From positions 62,001 through 126,000 of the forward strand of contig JACJYS010000005.1 in assembly GCA_020635995.1 (NCBI GenBank): a DNA stretch of 64,000 bases, read 5' to 3'. This document shows, piece by piece, positions 1-8,819 of this stretch (the stretch's first letter is position 1; the number at the start of each line of letters is the position of its first letter). Below the pieces are notes generated by a model, which made no database searches, was not told the origin of the DNA, and worked only from the letters and a program-made list of their open reading frames with translations. The position numbers were made by a program, and so were the translations under genes. This DNA is from Chitinophagales bacterium (GTDB lineage: Bacteria; Bacteroidota; Bacteroidia; Chitinophagales; UBA8649).

Positions 1-25
1 AAGCAAATGAAAATAAATGTGAAAT

Positions 26-1432
26 ATGAAAATTAAATTTTGTGGTGCAGCAGGCACCGTTACAGGAAGTAGTCATTTAATAACTTTAGATGATGGCTTT
101 AAAATACTTTTAGACTGTGGGCTTTACCAAGGCAATGAAAGCAAATACGAAAATTTTAACTACACGTGGGCTTTCAACCCTGCCGAAATAGATGTACTTA
201 TACTTTCTCATGCCCACATAGACCACTGCGGTAGAATACCAAAATTTGTAGCTGACGGATACAATAAAGACATTATTTGCACCCACGCCACCAGAAATTT
301 GGCAAATATTATGCTATTAGATAGCGGCTATATACAAGAAAAAGATGTAAGCTATATAAATGAAAGAAGAAAAAGAAAAGGGCTTCCTTCTGTTGAGCCA
401 CTTTACACCGTAGCAGAAGCAAAAAAATGTGCAGAAAACTTTGTGGGAATAGGTTATAACAAATGGCATTCTATACATAAAAATGTAGAGGTAAAATTTG
501 TAGATGCCGGACATATTTTAGGAAGTGCCAGCGTAACGCTTCGTATAAAACAAGAGGACGGAAGCTATAAAACTATAGGTTTTAGTGGCGATATAGGCAG
601 ACCGCACCGCCCAATTTTAAGAGACCCTCAATTAATGCCACAGGTAGATTATCTTATCTGCGAATCTACTTATGGCGGAGAAGAACACAGCTCTTTGCCT
701 AACGATAAAACCGATTTATTGAGAATAATAAGAGAAGCTTGTGTAAATAGAAGAGGGAAACTAATAATACCCGCTTTTAGCGTAGGTAGAACACAAGAGT
801 TGGTTTATATGATGGATCAACTGAGTAATGAAGGTTTATTGCCTAATATTCCTGTATTTGTAGATAGTCCTTTAGCTATAGATGCTACCGAAATTTATAT
901 GCTACACCCCGAATGCTATGATTTTGATTTATTAGAATACATGGCTAACGACCCTAATCCATTTGGTTTTAGAAAACTAAAATATACACGTAGTGTAGCA
1001 GACTCAAAAGCTATAAACAATGTAAAAGGACCAGCCATAATTATAAGTGCCAGCGGTATGATGAGTGCCGGCAGAGTAAAACACCATTTAAGTAATAATA
1101 TAGAAGACCCAAGCACCACCATATTAGTAGTAGGTTATTGTGCCGAAGGAACTTTAGGCAGAAGAATACGAGATGGAGAAAAGGAAGTACGTATTTTTGG
1201 AGAAACGAAAGCCGTAAATGCCCATGTGGAAATAATGGATTCTTTTAGTGCCCATGGCGACAACAGTGAAATGCTTGACTTTTTAGAAAATCAAGATAGA
1301 GAAAAACTAAAAACTATTTTTTTAGTACATGGCGAACCAAAAAAACAGCAAGCTTTTAAAGAAAGTTTGCACAGCAAAGGCTTTAAACACATAGAAATAC
1401 CGGAGTTGAGAGATGTGGTAAAGTTGTATTAA
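26..1432 (+). CDS. MBL-fold RNA/DNA hydrolase with beta-CASP domain
   Basis: A 468-residue metallo-beta-lactamase-fold nuclease of the beta-CASP/CPSF-like (YSH1) group. Known members cut or trim RNA in the cytoplasm using two zinc ions. The zinc motif is visible as H62-A-H64-I-D66-H67, a further histidine lies near residue 163 (DAGHILGSA), and the beta-CASP part follows (PAFSVGRTQE, then SASGMMSAGR). The RMMBL-like tail has DSFSAHGD and the closing histidine in FLVHGEPKK. Length is normal for the family. Nothing in the sequence says which RNA it acts on. It stands alone; two palindromes follow the stop. The fold is certain, the substrate unknown. Confidence 0.93.
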   Translation: MKIKFCGAAGTVTGSSHLITLDDGFKILLDCGLYQGNESKYENFNYTWAFNPAEIDVLILSHAHIDHCGRIPKFVADGYNKDIICTHATRNLANIMLLDSGYIQEKDVSYINERRKRKGLPSVEPLYTVAEAKKCAENFVGIGYNKWHSIHKNVEVKFVDAGHILGSASVTLRIKQEDGSYKTIGFSGDIGRPHRPILRDPQLMPQVDYLICESTYGGEEHSSLPNDKTDLLRIIREACVNRRGKLIIPAFSVGRTQELVYMMDQLSNEGLLPNIPVFVDSPLAIDATEIYMLHPECYDFDLLEYMANDPNPFGFRKLKYTRSVADSKAINNVKGPAIIISASGMMSAGRVKHHLSNNIEDPSTTILVVGYCAEGTLGRRIRDGEKEVRIFGETKAVNAHVEIMDSFSAHGDNSEMLDFLENQDREKLKTIFLVHGEPKKQQAFKESLHSKGFKHIEIPELRDVVKLY

Positions 1433-1453
1433 CAATTGATATTAAGTATTCTA

Positions 1454-1510
1454 CAAGGGGTTGAAACCCCTTGGGTTATTGTATTTCTCCAAGGGGTTTC
1501 AACCCCTTGG
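1454..1510. repeat. Twin palindromes in inverted orientation
   Basis: Two short palindromes lie 15 bases apart. The first has arms caaggggtt (1454-1462) and aaccccttg (1465-1473). The second has arms ccaaggggtt (1489-1498) and aaccccttgg (1501-1510). The two units are inverted copies of each other, differing in the two-base loop orientation. Each could fold as a strong GC-rich hairpin, and the whole could form a cruciform. There is no T-run, so an ordinary intrinsic terminator is unlikely. The short open frame across them (1436-1627) is simply repeat sequence. Nothing else is seen in the 210-base gap apart from the nhaA promoter. Confidence 0.8.
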
Positions 1511-1606
1511 ATTATCGTATTCTTATTTCGCCAGTTTGTTATACACTTTCTTCTTTCAAAAATTAATATTTTGTTGCCCTTAAAAAAAGTAAAAAATTCT
1601 GAACGA

Positions 1607-1638
1607 TTGGAGAGTTCAGAACTTTAAATATATATTTG
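1607..1638 (+). promoter_or_regulatory. nhaA promoter, leaderless type
   Basis: A Bacteroidota-type promoter: -33 TTG at 1607-1609, a 21-base spacer, then -7 box TATATTTG at 1631-1638 (consensus TAnnTTTG). The box ends four bases before the nhaA ATG at 1643, so the transcript should begin at or next to the start codon. Confidence 0.65.
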
Positions 1639-1642
1639 TACC

Positions 1643-2947
1643 ATGAGAAAAGACCCAATAGATAAACTATTAGTAATTCCTATTACCCGTTTTATGAATA
1701 ATTCTACAACCAGTGGAATTTTACTATTTGCATCGGCTGTGCTTGCGTTAATATTAGCAAACTCTCCCTTAAAAGATGTGTACCATCACTTTTGGGAAAA
1801 CACTTTTTCTATCGGTTTTGGAGATTTTGTTGTTTCTAAATCTCTCCATCATTGGATAAATGACGGCTTAATGTCAATTTTCTTTTTTGTGGTAGGTTTA
1901 GAACTAAAAAGAGAGGTAATGGCGGGCGAACTTTCAAGACCTAAAGATGCCATTTTACCCCTTTTTGCTGGATTGGGCGGTATGATTGTTCCCGCGTTAT
2001 TATATTTAATTTTTAATTCATCGGGAGAAACATCTACCGGCTGGGGAATACCTATGGCTACAGATATTGCTTTTGCCTTAGGCATACTTTATATGCTGGG
2101 AAATAAAGTGCCTGTTTCACTAAAAGTATTTTTAACTGCTTTAGCCATAGCCGATGATTTAGGAGCAGTATTAGTTATAGCGTTTTTCTATACTTCTCAC
2201 ATTTCTATGGTAAGCCTTTTAATTGGAGGGGGATTTTTATTGGTACTCATACTTGCCAATATTTTAGGCGTGCGTAATACCTTGTTTTACGGAATTGTAG
2301 GAATAGCCGGTTTATGGTTAGCTTTTTTACTTTCTGGTATCCATGCCACTATTGCCGGTGTATTAGCAGCTCTTACTATTCCCGCAAATGTTAAAATACA
2401 AGACACAAAATTTATTGAAAAAATAAAAAGCTTAATAAGCAAATTTGAAAAAAGCACGCCAAACAATGTAACGCTGGTTACTCATGAACAATTAGAAATT
2501 TTGGAAGACATAAGATATTATTCAAAAGGAGCCATGACACCCCTACAACGCCTTGAACACGCTATGCATCCTTTAGTAGCTTTTGTGGTAATGCCCATTT
2601 TTGCCCTTGCCAATGCAGGTATTACTTTTTCTGGAGATTTCTTTAACGACTTAAGCAGCAATGTAAGTTTAGGAATTATATTTGGTTTAGCCTTAGGTAA
2701 GTTTATTGGAATTATTTCTGTTTCTAAAATCTTAGTAAAACTAAAATTTGCCACACTTCCTGAAGGTGTTAATTGGCGACAAATGTATGGCGTAGCTATG
2801 CTGGCAGGTGTAGGATTTACTATGTCGCTATTTATAACAGATTTAGCTTTTGTTAATCCTACGTATATTATTCAAGCTAAAATAGGCATTTTTATGGCTT
2901 CTATCTTATGCGGTGTTGGCGGTTATTTTACTTTACGAAAAGCATAG
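1643..2947 (+). CDS. nhaA: Na+/H+ antiporter NhaA
   Basis: A 434-residue inner-membrane sodium/proton antiporter that exports Na+ in exchange for protons, giving pH and salt homeostasis. About twelve hydrophobic segments are present. The ion-binding aspartate pair is visible as D171-D172 in ALAIADDLGA, and the conserved Asp of the unwound helix is D141 in ATDIAFALG. The N-terminal motif NNSTTSGI is typical. A charged insertion (about residues 255-300, KIKSLISKFEKS and on) sits before the second half, as in other Bacteroidota forms. The start at 1643 is supported by a -7 box four bases upstream. The gene converges on dnaB with a 19-base gap. Confidence 0.95.
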   Translation: MRKDPIDKLLVIPITRFMNNSTTSGILLFASAVLALILANSPLKDVYHHFWENTFSIGFGDFVVSKSLHHWINDGLMSIFFFVVGLELKREVMAGELSRPKDAILPLFAGLGGMIVPALLYLIFNSSGETSTGWGIPMATDIAFALGILYMLGNKVPVSLKVFLTALAIADDLGAVLVIAFFYTSHISMVSLLIGGGFLLVLILANILGVRNTLFYGIVGIAGLWLAFLLSGIHATIAGVLAALTIPANVKIQDTKFIEKIKSLISKFEKSTPNNVTLVTHEQLEILEDIRYYSKGAMTPLQRLEHAMHPLVAFVVMPIFALANAGITFSGDFFNDLSSNVSLGIIFGLALGKFIGIISVSKILVKLKFATLPEGVNWRQMYGVAMLAGVGFTMSLFITDLAFVNPTYIIQAKIGIFMASILCGVGGYFTLRKA

Positions 2948-2966
2948 TTTAACTTTTTGCCACTTA

Positions 2967-4544
2967 TTAAAACGGAGTAGAATCGTCTTCTGGAGTGGCA
3001 TTATCAAAGCCATCAAAACCTTTATCAAAATCGCTTTTTTCATCTCCTTCGTTCATTTTAGACGATTTTGTAATAACATTACTTGGTCCAAAACTATCGG
3101 GCAAAACAAAACTTGAATTTCCTAAATCCTCAAACTTAGCATACTGACCTACAAATCTCGCTTTTACGGTTTTGAGCTCTCCATGTCGGTTTTTAGAAAC
3201 TATTATTTCAGCTATACCTCTACAGTCATTTCCTTCTTCATCTTCTGTTATTTTATAGTATTCCGGTCGGTATAAAAATATTACCATATCGGCATCTTGC
3301 TCTATAGCTCCAGATTCACGTAAGTCAGAAAGTAACGGACGTTTATTTCCTCCCCTTGATTCTACAGCTCTACTCAACTGCGATAAAGCAATAATAGGCA
3401 CGTCCAGCTCTTTAGCTATTCCTTTTAAACTTCTTGAAATATAGGATATTTCTTGCTCTCTATTTCCAGAGCCTTTGCCATCGTTAGTGGCAGTCATTAA
3501 CTGCAAATAATCTATTATTATTAAAGAAACATCATGCTTAGCTTTTAATCTTCTACATTTTGCTCTTAATTCAAAAATTCCAATAGCGGGTGTATCGTCT
3601 ATAAATATTGGTGCTTTTTGAAGGGTATCTATATTTTTAGTTAAATGTTTCCATTCTTTTTCAAGTAGCGTTCCTTTTCGTAGCTTATCAGATTCTATTT
3701 CTGTTTCCATTGAAATTAGCCTACTTACTAATTGGTTTGATGACATCTCTAAAGAAAAGAAAGCCACAGCTTTTTCGTTTTGCACAGCGGCATTTCTGGT
3801 TAAAGCCAAAGTAAATGCCGTTTTTCCCATACCCGGTCGGGCTGCCAATATTATTAAATCAGATTTTTGCCAACCAGCTGTTAATTTATCTAACTCTTCA
3901 AATCCACTTCTAACGCCCGTATAAAAATCGCCACCTATAGCACTTTGTCTTCTTTCATTTATATTATCTAACTCACTCATTAATACAGAACTAATACGTT
4001 CCGTATTTTTCTTCATGTTTTTTTCAGTTAACTCAAATAGCTCTGCTTCGGTTTTGTCTAATAAATCAAAAACATCTATCGTTTCGTCATAAGCATCTCG
4101 CAATGAAGTACTACTTATAGAAATCAATTCTCTTTGCAAATATTTTTGAGCTAAAATTCGGGCATGAAATTCAATATTGGCACTTGATGAAACTTTATTG
4201 GTTAAAGATGCAATATAATAACTTCCTCCCACCATATCTAAATCGCCAGTTGACTTTAGTTTGTTATTTACGGTCAATATATCTATGGGTTCATTTTCGT
4301 TATACAGCATTACCATAGCACTAAAAATTTTAGCGTGGGCATCTACATAAAACGATTGTGCTACTAATATTTCAACTATTTTATCAAAAGCTCCTTTTTC
4401 AAGCATTACCGCACCTAAAACTGCTTCCTCTAAATCTCTTGCTTGTGGCAAAAGCTTAGCGTTTTCAAGACTTTCAAGTTTGTTTCCTCTATTTTTTTTA
4501 ATAGCTTCACTTAGTCGTTTATTAAAGTCTTGTTGTTCGTCCAT
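2967..4544 (-). CDS. dnaB: Replicative DNA helicase DnaB
   Basis: A 525-residue hexameric helicase that unwinds DNA at the replication fork and loads primase. The DnaB N-terminal helical domain covers about residues 33-135, followed by the linker and a RecA-like ATPase core. Walker A is AARPGMGKT (about 234-242), Walker B is in SLIIIDYLQLM, and the DnaB motif LSQLSRAVESR follows. The C-terminal tail is acidic and low in complexity (EGDEKSDFDKGFDGFDN), as is common for Bacteroidota DnaB. No intein is present. The start codon is ATG. Its upstream region (4545-4730) holds no gene. Confidence 0.97.
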   Translation of the reverse strand: MDEQQDFNKRLSEAIKKNRGNKLESLENAKLLPQARDLEEAVLGAVMLEKGAFDKIVEILVAQSFYVDAHAKIFSAMVMLYNENEPIDILTVNNKLKSTGDLDMVGGSYYIASLTNKVSSSANIEFHARILAQKYLQRELISISSTSLRDAYDETIDVFDLLDKTEAELFELTEKNMKKNTERISSVLMSELDNINERRQSAIGGDFYTGVRSGFEELDKLTAGWQKSDLIILAARPGMGKTAFTLALTRNAAVQNEKAVAFFSLEMSSNQLVSRLISMETEIESDKLRKGTLLEKEWKHLTKNIDTLQKAPIFIDDTPAIGIFELRAKCRRLKAKHDVSLIIIDYLQLMTATNDGKGSGNREQEISYISRSLKGIAKELDVPIIALSQLSRAVESRGGNKRPLLSDLRESGAIEQDADMVIFLYRPEYYKITEDEEGNDCRGIAEIIVSKNRHGELKTVKARFVGQYAKFEDLGNSSFVLPDSFGPSNVITKSSKMNEGDEKSDFDKGFDGFDNATPEDDSTPF

Positions 4545-4730
4545 TTATAGCTTTTTAGTTGTTTTTAAGAAAAATACACTAAAGGGAATAGTGTTTTACA
4601 GTTGTAAAAGTAAATGTTTAATTATAGCTTTTTAAACATTTGGCAAAGTAAAAAAGTTAACACTATAACGTTGAAAGAGTGTGGAAAATTTTATTATTTT
4701 TTTAAAGTTATCATGCACAGGTACTTATGA

Positions 4731-5699
4731 TTATTCTACCGTTTTTTTCTTTGTTTGAATAAAAAAATAATAGCCAAATATGGCTGGAATTATTATATTG
4801 ATTAGCCATATAGAAATTACAGACAATATGATGCCGAGTTCATTTGCTGTTAAGTTTCGTAAAATTAACATTAAAGCATTTCCTTTTACGCCTAAATCTA
4901 TAAAAGGAACCGAAGGAAACATGGTATGGATAATCAACATTGTAGAAACTGAAGAAAACAACAAACTAAAAGGCAAATTGACACCAAAAAACAGCAAAAT
5001 AATTGCATATTGGCATACATAAATAACATACCTCAATAAAGTAATCCCCAAAATTATAAGCAGTTGATTTTTAGGAATTTCATATTCTACGGGGTATTTT
5101 TCTGTTATTTTTCTTAATAAAGGAAATTTTGAAACCCACGATAGAACCGTTTTTAAATTGAAATATATAACACTTGTTATTAAAATAATAGCAAAAGCTA
5201 AGGGTACGGTATAGGAATCTATAGATTTTATATTGGCATGTTGCACTATAGTTTTGCCTCCCATATAAATTCCAAAGCTAAAAGTTACCAAAAATTGAGC
5301 TATGCCGCCCCAGTAACCGGCAGTTAATGCTCGCGACCTATATGCCGGTTCTAATGGTTTTAAACGCCCCACAAATTCGCCTACCCTGTTGGGTGTCATA
5401 AATCCAAAAAAAGAACCGCACAGCATACTCTGTATGGCTTGTTTCATATCAAATTTTTCATTGAAATTAGAAATTAGCTTATTCCATTTTATACTTTCTA
5501 AAAAAATATTGACAGGCATTAATACTAAAGCTATAAAAAGCAAATAAATTCTACTCCACGAAAAATTTTCGGCAAAAGCCTGTAAAAGGTTATATTTTTC
5601 AGTTCTTGTTTGAATTTGCCATGCAATCAAAAACATAAAAACTCCAAAGAGAATTATCTTTAAAAGGGTAGTTAAGAGTTTTTTTGTCTTAATTTTCAA
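4731..5699 (-). CDS. Flippase-like integral membrane protein (LPG synthase TM / UPF0104 family)
   Basis: A 322-residue protein with about eight hydrophobic segments, resembling the lysylphosphatidylglycerol synthase transmembrane domain family (AglD/YbhN-like). Family marks include GFMTPNRVGEFVGRLKPL (about 95-112) and SVSTMLIIHTMFPSVP near residue 260. It has only the membrane half; the soluble aminoacyl-transferase half of true MprF is absent, so lipid transport or glycolipid handling is more likely than lipid lysinylation. The likely start is a TTG at 5697-5699, because the frame closes at 5709-5711 and no ATG lies between. A near-consensus -7 box (TATCTTTA on the minus strand, 5725-5732) supports it. 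Substrate unknown. Confidence 0.8.
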   Translation of the reverse strand: MKIKTKKLLTTLLKIILFGVFMFLIAWQIQTRTEKYNLLQAFAENFSWSRIYLLFIALVLMPVNIFLESIKWNKLISNFNEKFDMKQAIQSMLCGSFFGFMTPNRVGEFVGRLKPLEPAYRSRALTAGYWGGIAQFLVTFSFGIYMGGKTIVQHANIKSIDSYTVPLAFAIILITSVIYFNLKTVLSWVSKFPLLRKITEKYPVEYEIPKNQLLIILGITLLRYVIYVCQYAIILLFFGVNLPFSLLFSSVSTMLIIHTMFPSVPFIDLGVKGNALMLILRNLTANELGIILSVISIWLINIIIPAIFGYYFFIQTKKKTVE

Positions 5700-5757
5700 T
5701 TGAAAAGCTTAGTTTAGTGCTTTGTAAAGATAATTTTTTCCTATCTAATAAAAAACT

Positions 5758-6318
5758 ATGGCCATTGTAGAAAAAATAATTTTAGGAATTGACCCCGGCA
5801 CCAGCATATTTGGATATGGCGTTATTAGCATAAAAGGAAAGGAATTAACCCTATTATCATTAGGTAGTGTAACGGTAAATAAATATGATAATCATCAGCT
5901 CAGATTAAAATACATTTTTGAAAGAGTTCAATATCTTGTAGAAGAATATAAACCGGATGAGTGTGCTATAGAAGCTCCTTTTTACGGAAAAAATGTACAA
6001 AGTATGCTCAAATTAGGTAGAGCTCAAGGTGTAAGTATGGCGGCTGTGCTTACCAGAGATATTCCTATTGTAGAATATTCTCCAAGAAAAGTTAAACAAG
6101 CTATAACGGGCAATGGAAATTCAAGTAAAGAACAAGTGGCAGCTATGTTAAAAAGTATCTGCAAATTTGATAAAACACCTAAAAATTTAGATGCCACAGA
6201 TGGACTGGCCGTGGCGGTATGCCATCATTTTCAAACGGCAAATGGAATAAATACCTCAGGAAAAGCTAAAGATTGGAGTTCGTTTATTAAAAACAACCCC
6301 GATAGAGTTAAAAAATAG
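5758..6318 (+). CDS. ruvC: Holliday junction resolvase RuvC
   Basis: An endonuclease of 186 residues that makes symmetric cuts in Holliday junctions at the end of homologous recombination, working with RuvAB. All four acidic catalytic residues are visible: D12 in LGIDPGT, E72 in IEAPFYGKN, and D145 and D148 in DATDGLAVAV. Length is normal. It is divergent from the flippase-like gene and convergent with the HIT gene. Neither ruvA nor ruvB is nearby, as is usual in this phylum. The stop codon lies inside a short hairpin. Confidence 0.96.
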   Translation: MAIVEKIILGIDPGTSIFGYGVISIKGKELTLLSLGSVTVNKYDNHQLRLKYIFERVQYLVEEYKPDECAIEAPFYGKNVQSMLKLGRAQGVSMAAVLTRDIPIVEYSPRKVKQAITGNGNSSKEQVAAMLKSICKFDKTPKNLDATDGLAVAVCHHFQTANGINTSGKAKDWSSFIKNNPDRVKK

Positions 6319-6331
6319 GTTAGACTATTTT
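6311..6331. terminator. A-rich/T-rich hairpin between convergent ruvC and HIT genes
   Basis: Arms aaaatag (6312-6318) and ctatttt (6325-6331) with a six-base loop, flanked by A and T runs. It sits exactly between two convergent genes and overlaps the ruvC stop codon. It can act as a weak bidirectional terminator. The same arms recur at 27109-27128 and 58391-58410. Confidence 0.55.
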
Positions 6332-6347
6332 GTGTTAACAATTGGTA

Positions 6348-6746
6348 TTAACTGTTAAAAGCTTCAGCTATTTTATGAGCTAATGCTGTCATTTCTGTAG
6401 CTTCTAACTGCAATTTAGGTTTAAAGAAATTAATATCGTCTTCTTTAACCAATGGCACTAAATGTATATGTGCATGAGGCACTTCTAAACCCAAAACTGC
6501 TACACCTACCCTTTTGCATGGCACTACTTTTTTTATAGCCAACGCTACTTTTTTTGCAAAAGAATGCAGCTCTAAATACAAATCGTCTTCTATGTCAAAA
6601 ATGTAGTCTATTTCTTTTTTAGGTATCACTAATGTATGCCCTTTAGTTAATGGATTTATATCTAAAAATGCATAGCAATAATCGTTTTCTGCCACTTTAT
6701 AAGACGGAATTTGCCCGTTTATTATTTTAGTGAATATGCTACTCAT
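6348..6746 (-). CDS. HIT-family nucleotide hydrolase
   Basis: A 132-residue histidine-triad protein (HINT/Fhit-like) hydrolysing a nucleotide phosphoramidate or dinucleoside polyphosphate in the cytoplasm. The triad is H91-A-H93-I-H95-L-V-P, and the N-terminal FTKIINGQIPS is typical of the HINT branch. Its ATG overlaps the greA stop by one base (TAATG), so the two genes are probably translated from one message. The physiological substrate is not evident. Confidence 0.93.
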   Translation of the reverse strand: MSSIFTKIINGQIPSYKVAENDYCYAFLDINPLTKGHTLVIPKKEIDYIFDIEDDLYLELHSFAKKVALAIKKVVPCKRVGVAVLGLEVPHAHIHLVPLVKEDDINFFKPKLQLEATEMTALAHKIAEAFNS

Positions 6747-7216
6747 TATAAACTAATAGAAAGAATTTCAAAATCTATTATTCCTGCCGGTACTTTTATA
6801 GATACTTTATCGCCTACTTTTTTGCCCAATAATCCCTTAGCTATAGGAGATTCTATAGATAGTTTATTTTGAGATAAATCTGACTCAACAGCCGGAACAA
6901 TTTGATACTTAAATATTTTATTAACCTTTAAGTTTTTAATCTCCACATTGCTCAGTAAAAATACTTTTGAAGTATCTAATTTAGACTCGTCAATTATTCT
7001 AGCTCTTGCAAAAGAATCTTCTTTTTCTGCTATTTTCTTTTCTAATAAACCTTGTGCTTCTTTAGCTGCATCGTATTCTGCATTTTCCGATAAATCTCCT
7101 TTTTCTCTTGCTTCTGCTATAGCTTGAGCTGCTTCTGCTCTACCTTTTGTTTTTAGCTCATGAAGCTCTTTCTTCAAATTTTCGTAACCGTCTTTGGTTA
7201 AATAAACGTAATTCAT
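6746..7216 (-). CDS. greA: Transcription elongation factor GreA
   Basis: Rescues backtracked RNA polymerase by stimulating transcript cleavage. It has 156 residues: an N-terminal antiparallel coiled coil (about 1-75) with the tip acidic pair D41 and E44 in EKGDLSENAEYDAAKE, then a C-terminal FKBP-like domain (SPIAKGLLGKKVGDKV). This is the usual length and architecture. It is first in a two-gene unit with the HIT gene. A terminator for the preceding operon lies just upstream at 7241-7264. Confidence 0.95.
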   Translation of the reverse strand: MNYVYLTKDGYENLKKELHELKTKGRAEAAQAIAEAREKGDLSENAEYDAAKEAQGLLEKKIAEKEDSFARARIIDESKLDTSKVFLLSNVEIKNLKVNKIFKYQIVPAVESDLSQNKLSIESPIAKGLLGKKVGDKVSIKVPAGIIDFEILSISL

Positions 7217-7240
7217 AGTTAAGTTTTTTATAAAACAAAA

Positions 7241-7264
7241 GCGTTTCTACAAAAGTAGAAACGC
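7241..7264 (-). terminator. Intrinsic terminator of the surface operon
   Basis: A perfect 10-base-pair stem, gcgtttctac (7241-7250) and gtagaaacgc (7255-7264), with loop aaaa. Read on the minus strand it is followed by TTTTG and further T-rich sequence. It lies 25 bases past the stop of the PorV-OmpA gene and should end the operon that starts at 16660. Confidence 0.8.
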
Positions 7265-7288
7265 CTTGTGTAGTTTTTTAAATTGTTT

Positions 7289-8791
7289 TTATTCTATTGA
7301 AAGCTCAACTCGCCTGTTGTTGGCTCTACCTTCTTCGGTATCATTTGTATCTATAGGATTTTCTTCTCCATGACCTTTTGAGTTCATTCTATCAGAATCT
7401 ATTCCTTTGCTTTCCAAATATTTTTTAACGTTGTATGCTCTTTCCATACTTAAATATTTATTGTCATCATCATCTCCTACATTATCGGTATAAGCATCTA
7501 TATTTAAAGTAGCACTTTCTTTATCTTTCAATAGTTTTGCCAATTCATCTAAATTTTGTTTAGACTCATCTGTTAAATCTGCACTTCCTGTTTCAAATAA
7601 GATATTTTTAGCAATATAATCTATTTGTTCAGATTCTTCTTTTGTAAGCTTAACCGCTTTCTTTTTCTTTTTAAAGGCATCTTTACCGTCTTTTCCACTT
7701 ACATCACATGGGTCTCCACCTTTGCCTAAACCAAAACGTAAACCTATACTGTGTGTTCCTCCAAAAGGATTAGATGTTCTATAAGAATAATCTATACCCA
7801 AAGAAGGTCCATTTTGCTTAAATGGTACATTTACAGAAACGCCACCGGCAAATCCGGTATAAGCATTTGTTCTTGTATCGGGGTTGTACATTCCTTGCTC
7901 ATGTCTATATCCTACACGAGCCATAAACATTTCTTTAAAAGCATACTCTACGCCTCCTCCAAAATGGTCTTTTCCAAAACTATTTGAAGTAAACTGAGCT
8001 GACAATGTTAATCTGTGCAAATTATAAGCATCATTACATACATACTCCGGACCTAACCAAAAATCGTAAGACGCTGAAATATTTAATTGAGTAGGTAAAT
8101 CAAATTTATTAGGTACTTCAGAACGAGTTCCTTCATAGTCTGCTCCACTTTGAGGTTCTCCTCTATATGTAAAACCATCTCCTTGGTATTTCATAGGTGT
8201 TCCCCAATTTCTTAAAGCAACTCCAAATCTAAGATTCTCCTTCTTTCCTAGTACATACTGCAATCCTAAATCAATAGAAAAACCTAACGCTCTAACATTC
8301 CCTACATTTTCAGTTATTAAACGCACTGTAGCTCCCCCATATATTCTATTAGAAAACATTCTACTATATGTTAGTCCTACATTTATAAATCTTGGTTTAA
8401 AAGTACCTAATCCATTATCCGGGTCAGGTTGCCCTACGGTAGTTCTGTATAACTCGCCAACATTTAATGATTGTAACTCAAAGCCAATAACATTATTTCC
8501 GCCTATATTACCTGCAAAACCTGCTTGGGTTACTTGTGTTTGAGAACCCTGAAACCACAATGAATGAGCTACAGCAGCTTCCATTTTATTCAAATGAGCT
8601 AAACCCGCAGGGTTTAAACGCATAGCTTCAATACCTGTTACTCTGGCGGCATACATATCCCAAAATCCTGTGGAACGTGGCCAACCGTTAATTAATAGTT
8701 CATAAGCTCCATTTTCACCTATCCTATCGGGATTACCGGCATAAGTATTTAGAGAAATTATTGATAAAAATATGATTAAAATTCTTTTCAT
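7289..8791 (-). CDS. PorV/PorQ-like outer-membrane barrel fused to OmpA peptidoglycan-binding domain
   Basis: A 500-residue exported protein. Signal peptide about 1-18 (MKRILIIFLSIISLNTYA). Residues about 20-365 resemble the PorV/PorQ barrel family of the T9SS: early RLNPAGLAHLNKMEAAVAHS, then alternating beta strands with GVTYS/GLQY-type edges. A lysine-rich linker (FKKKKKAVK) leads into a C-terminal OmpA domain, with NILFETGSADLTDESKQNLD, TDNVGDDDDNKYLS, RAYNVKKYLE and GHGEENP..NRRVELSIE. PorV carries T9SS cargo to the attachment complex; the OmpA part should anchor this barrel to peptidoglycan. It is last in a three-gene operon, 28 bases after the large exported protein. The fusion is clear; the role is inferred. 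Confidence 0.82.
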   Translation of the reverse strand: MKRILIIFLSIISLNTYAGNPDRIGENGAYELLINGWPRSTGFWDMYAARVTGIEAMRLNPAGLAHLNKMEAAVAHSLWFQGSQTQVTQAGFAGNIGGNNVIGFELQSLNVGELYRTTVGQPDPDNGLGTFKPRFINVGLTYSRMFSNRIYGGATVRLITENVGNVRALGFSIDLGLQYVLGKKENLRFGVALRNWGTPMKYQGDGFTYRGEPQSGADYEGTRSEVPNKFDLPTQLNISASYDFWLGPEYVCNDAYNLHRLTLSAQFTSNSFGKDHFGGGVEYAFKEMFMARVGYRHEQGMYNPDTRTNAYTGFAGGVSVNVPFKQNGPSLGIDYSYRTSNPFGGTHSIGLRFGLGKGGDPCDVSGKDGKDAFKKKKKAVKLTKEESEQIDYIAKNILFETGSADLTDESKQNLDELAKLLKDKESATLNIDAYTDNVGDDDDNKYLSMERAYNVKKYLESKGIDSDRMNSKGHGEENPIDTNDTEEGRANNRRVELSIE

Positions 8792-8819
8792 TTATTTGAA
8801 TTGAAATAGTTAATTAAAA

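Noticed and set aside
1436..1627. Open frame of 63 codons after the nuclease gene
   Set aside because: It runs through the twin palindromes, giving a repeated peptide, and ends just before the nhaA promoter; no family match or start signal.
4731..5699. MprF-type lysyl-phosphatidylglycerol synthase
   Set aside because: Only the membrane half is present; the catalytic aminoacyl-transferase domain is missing.
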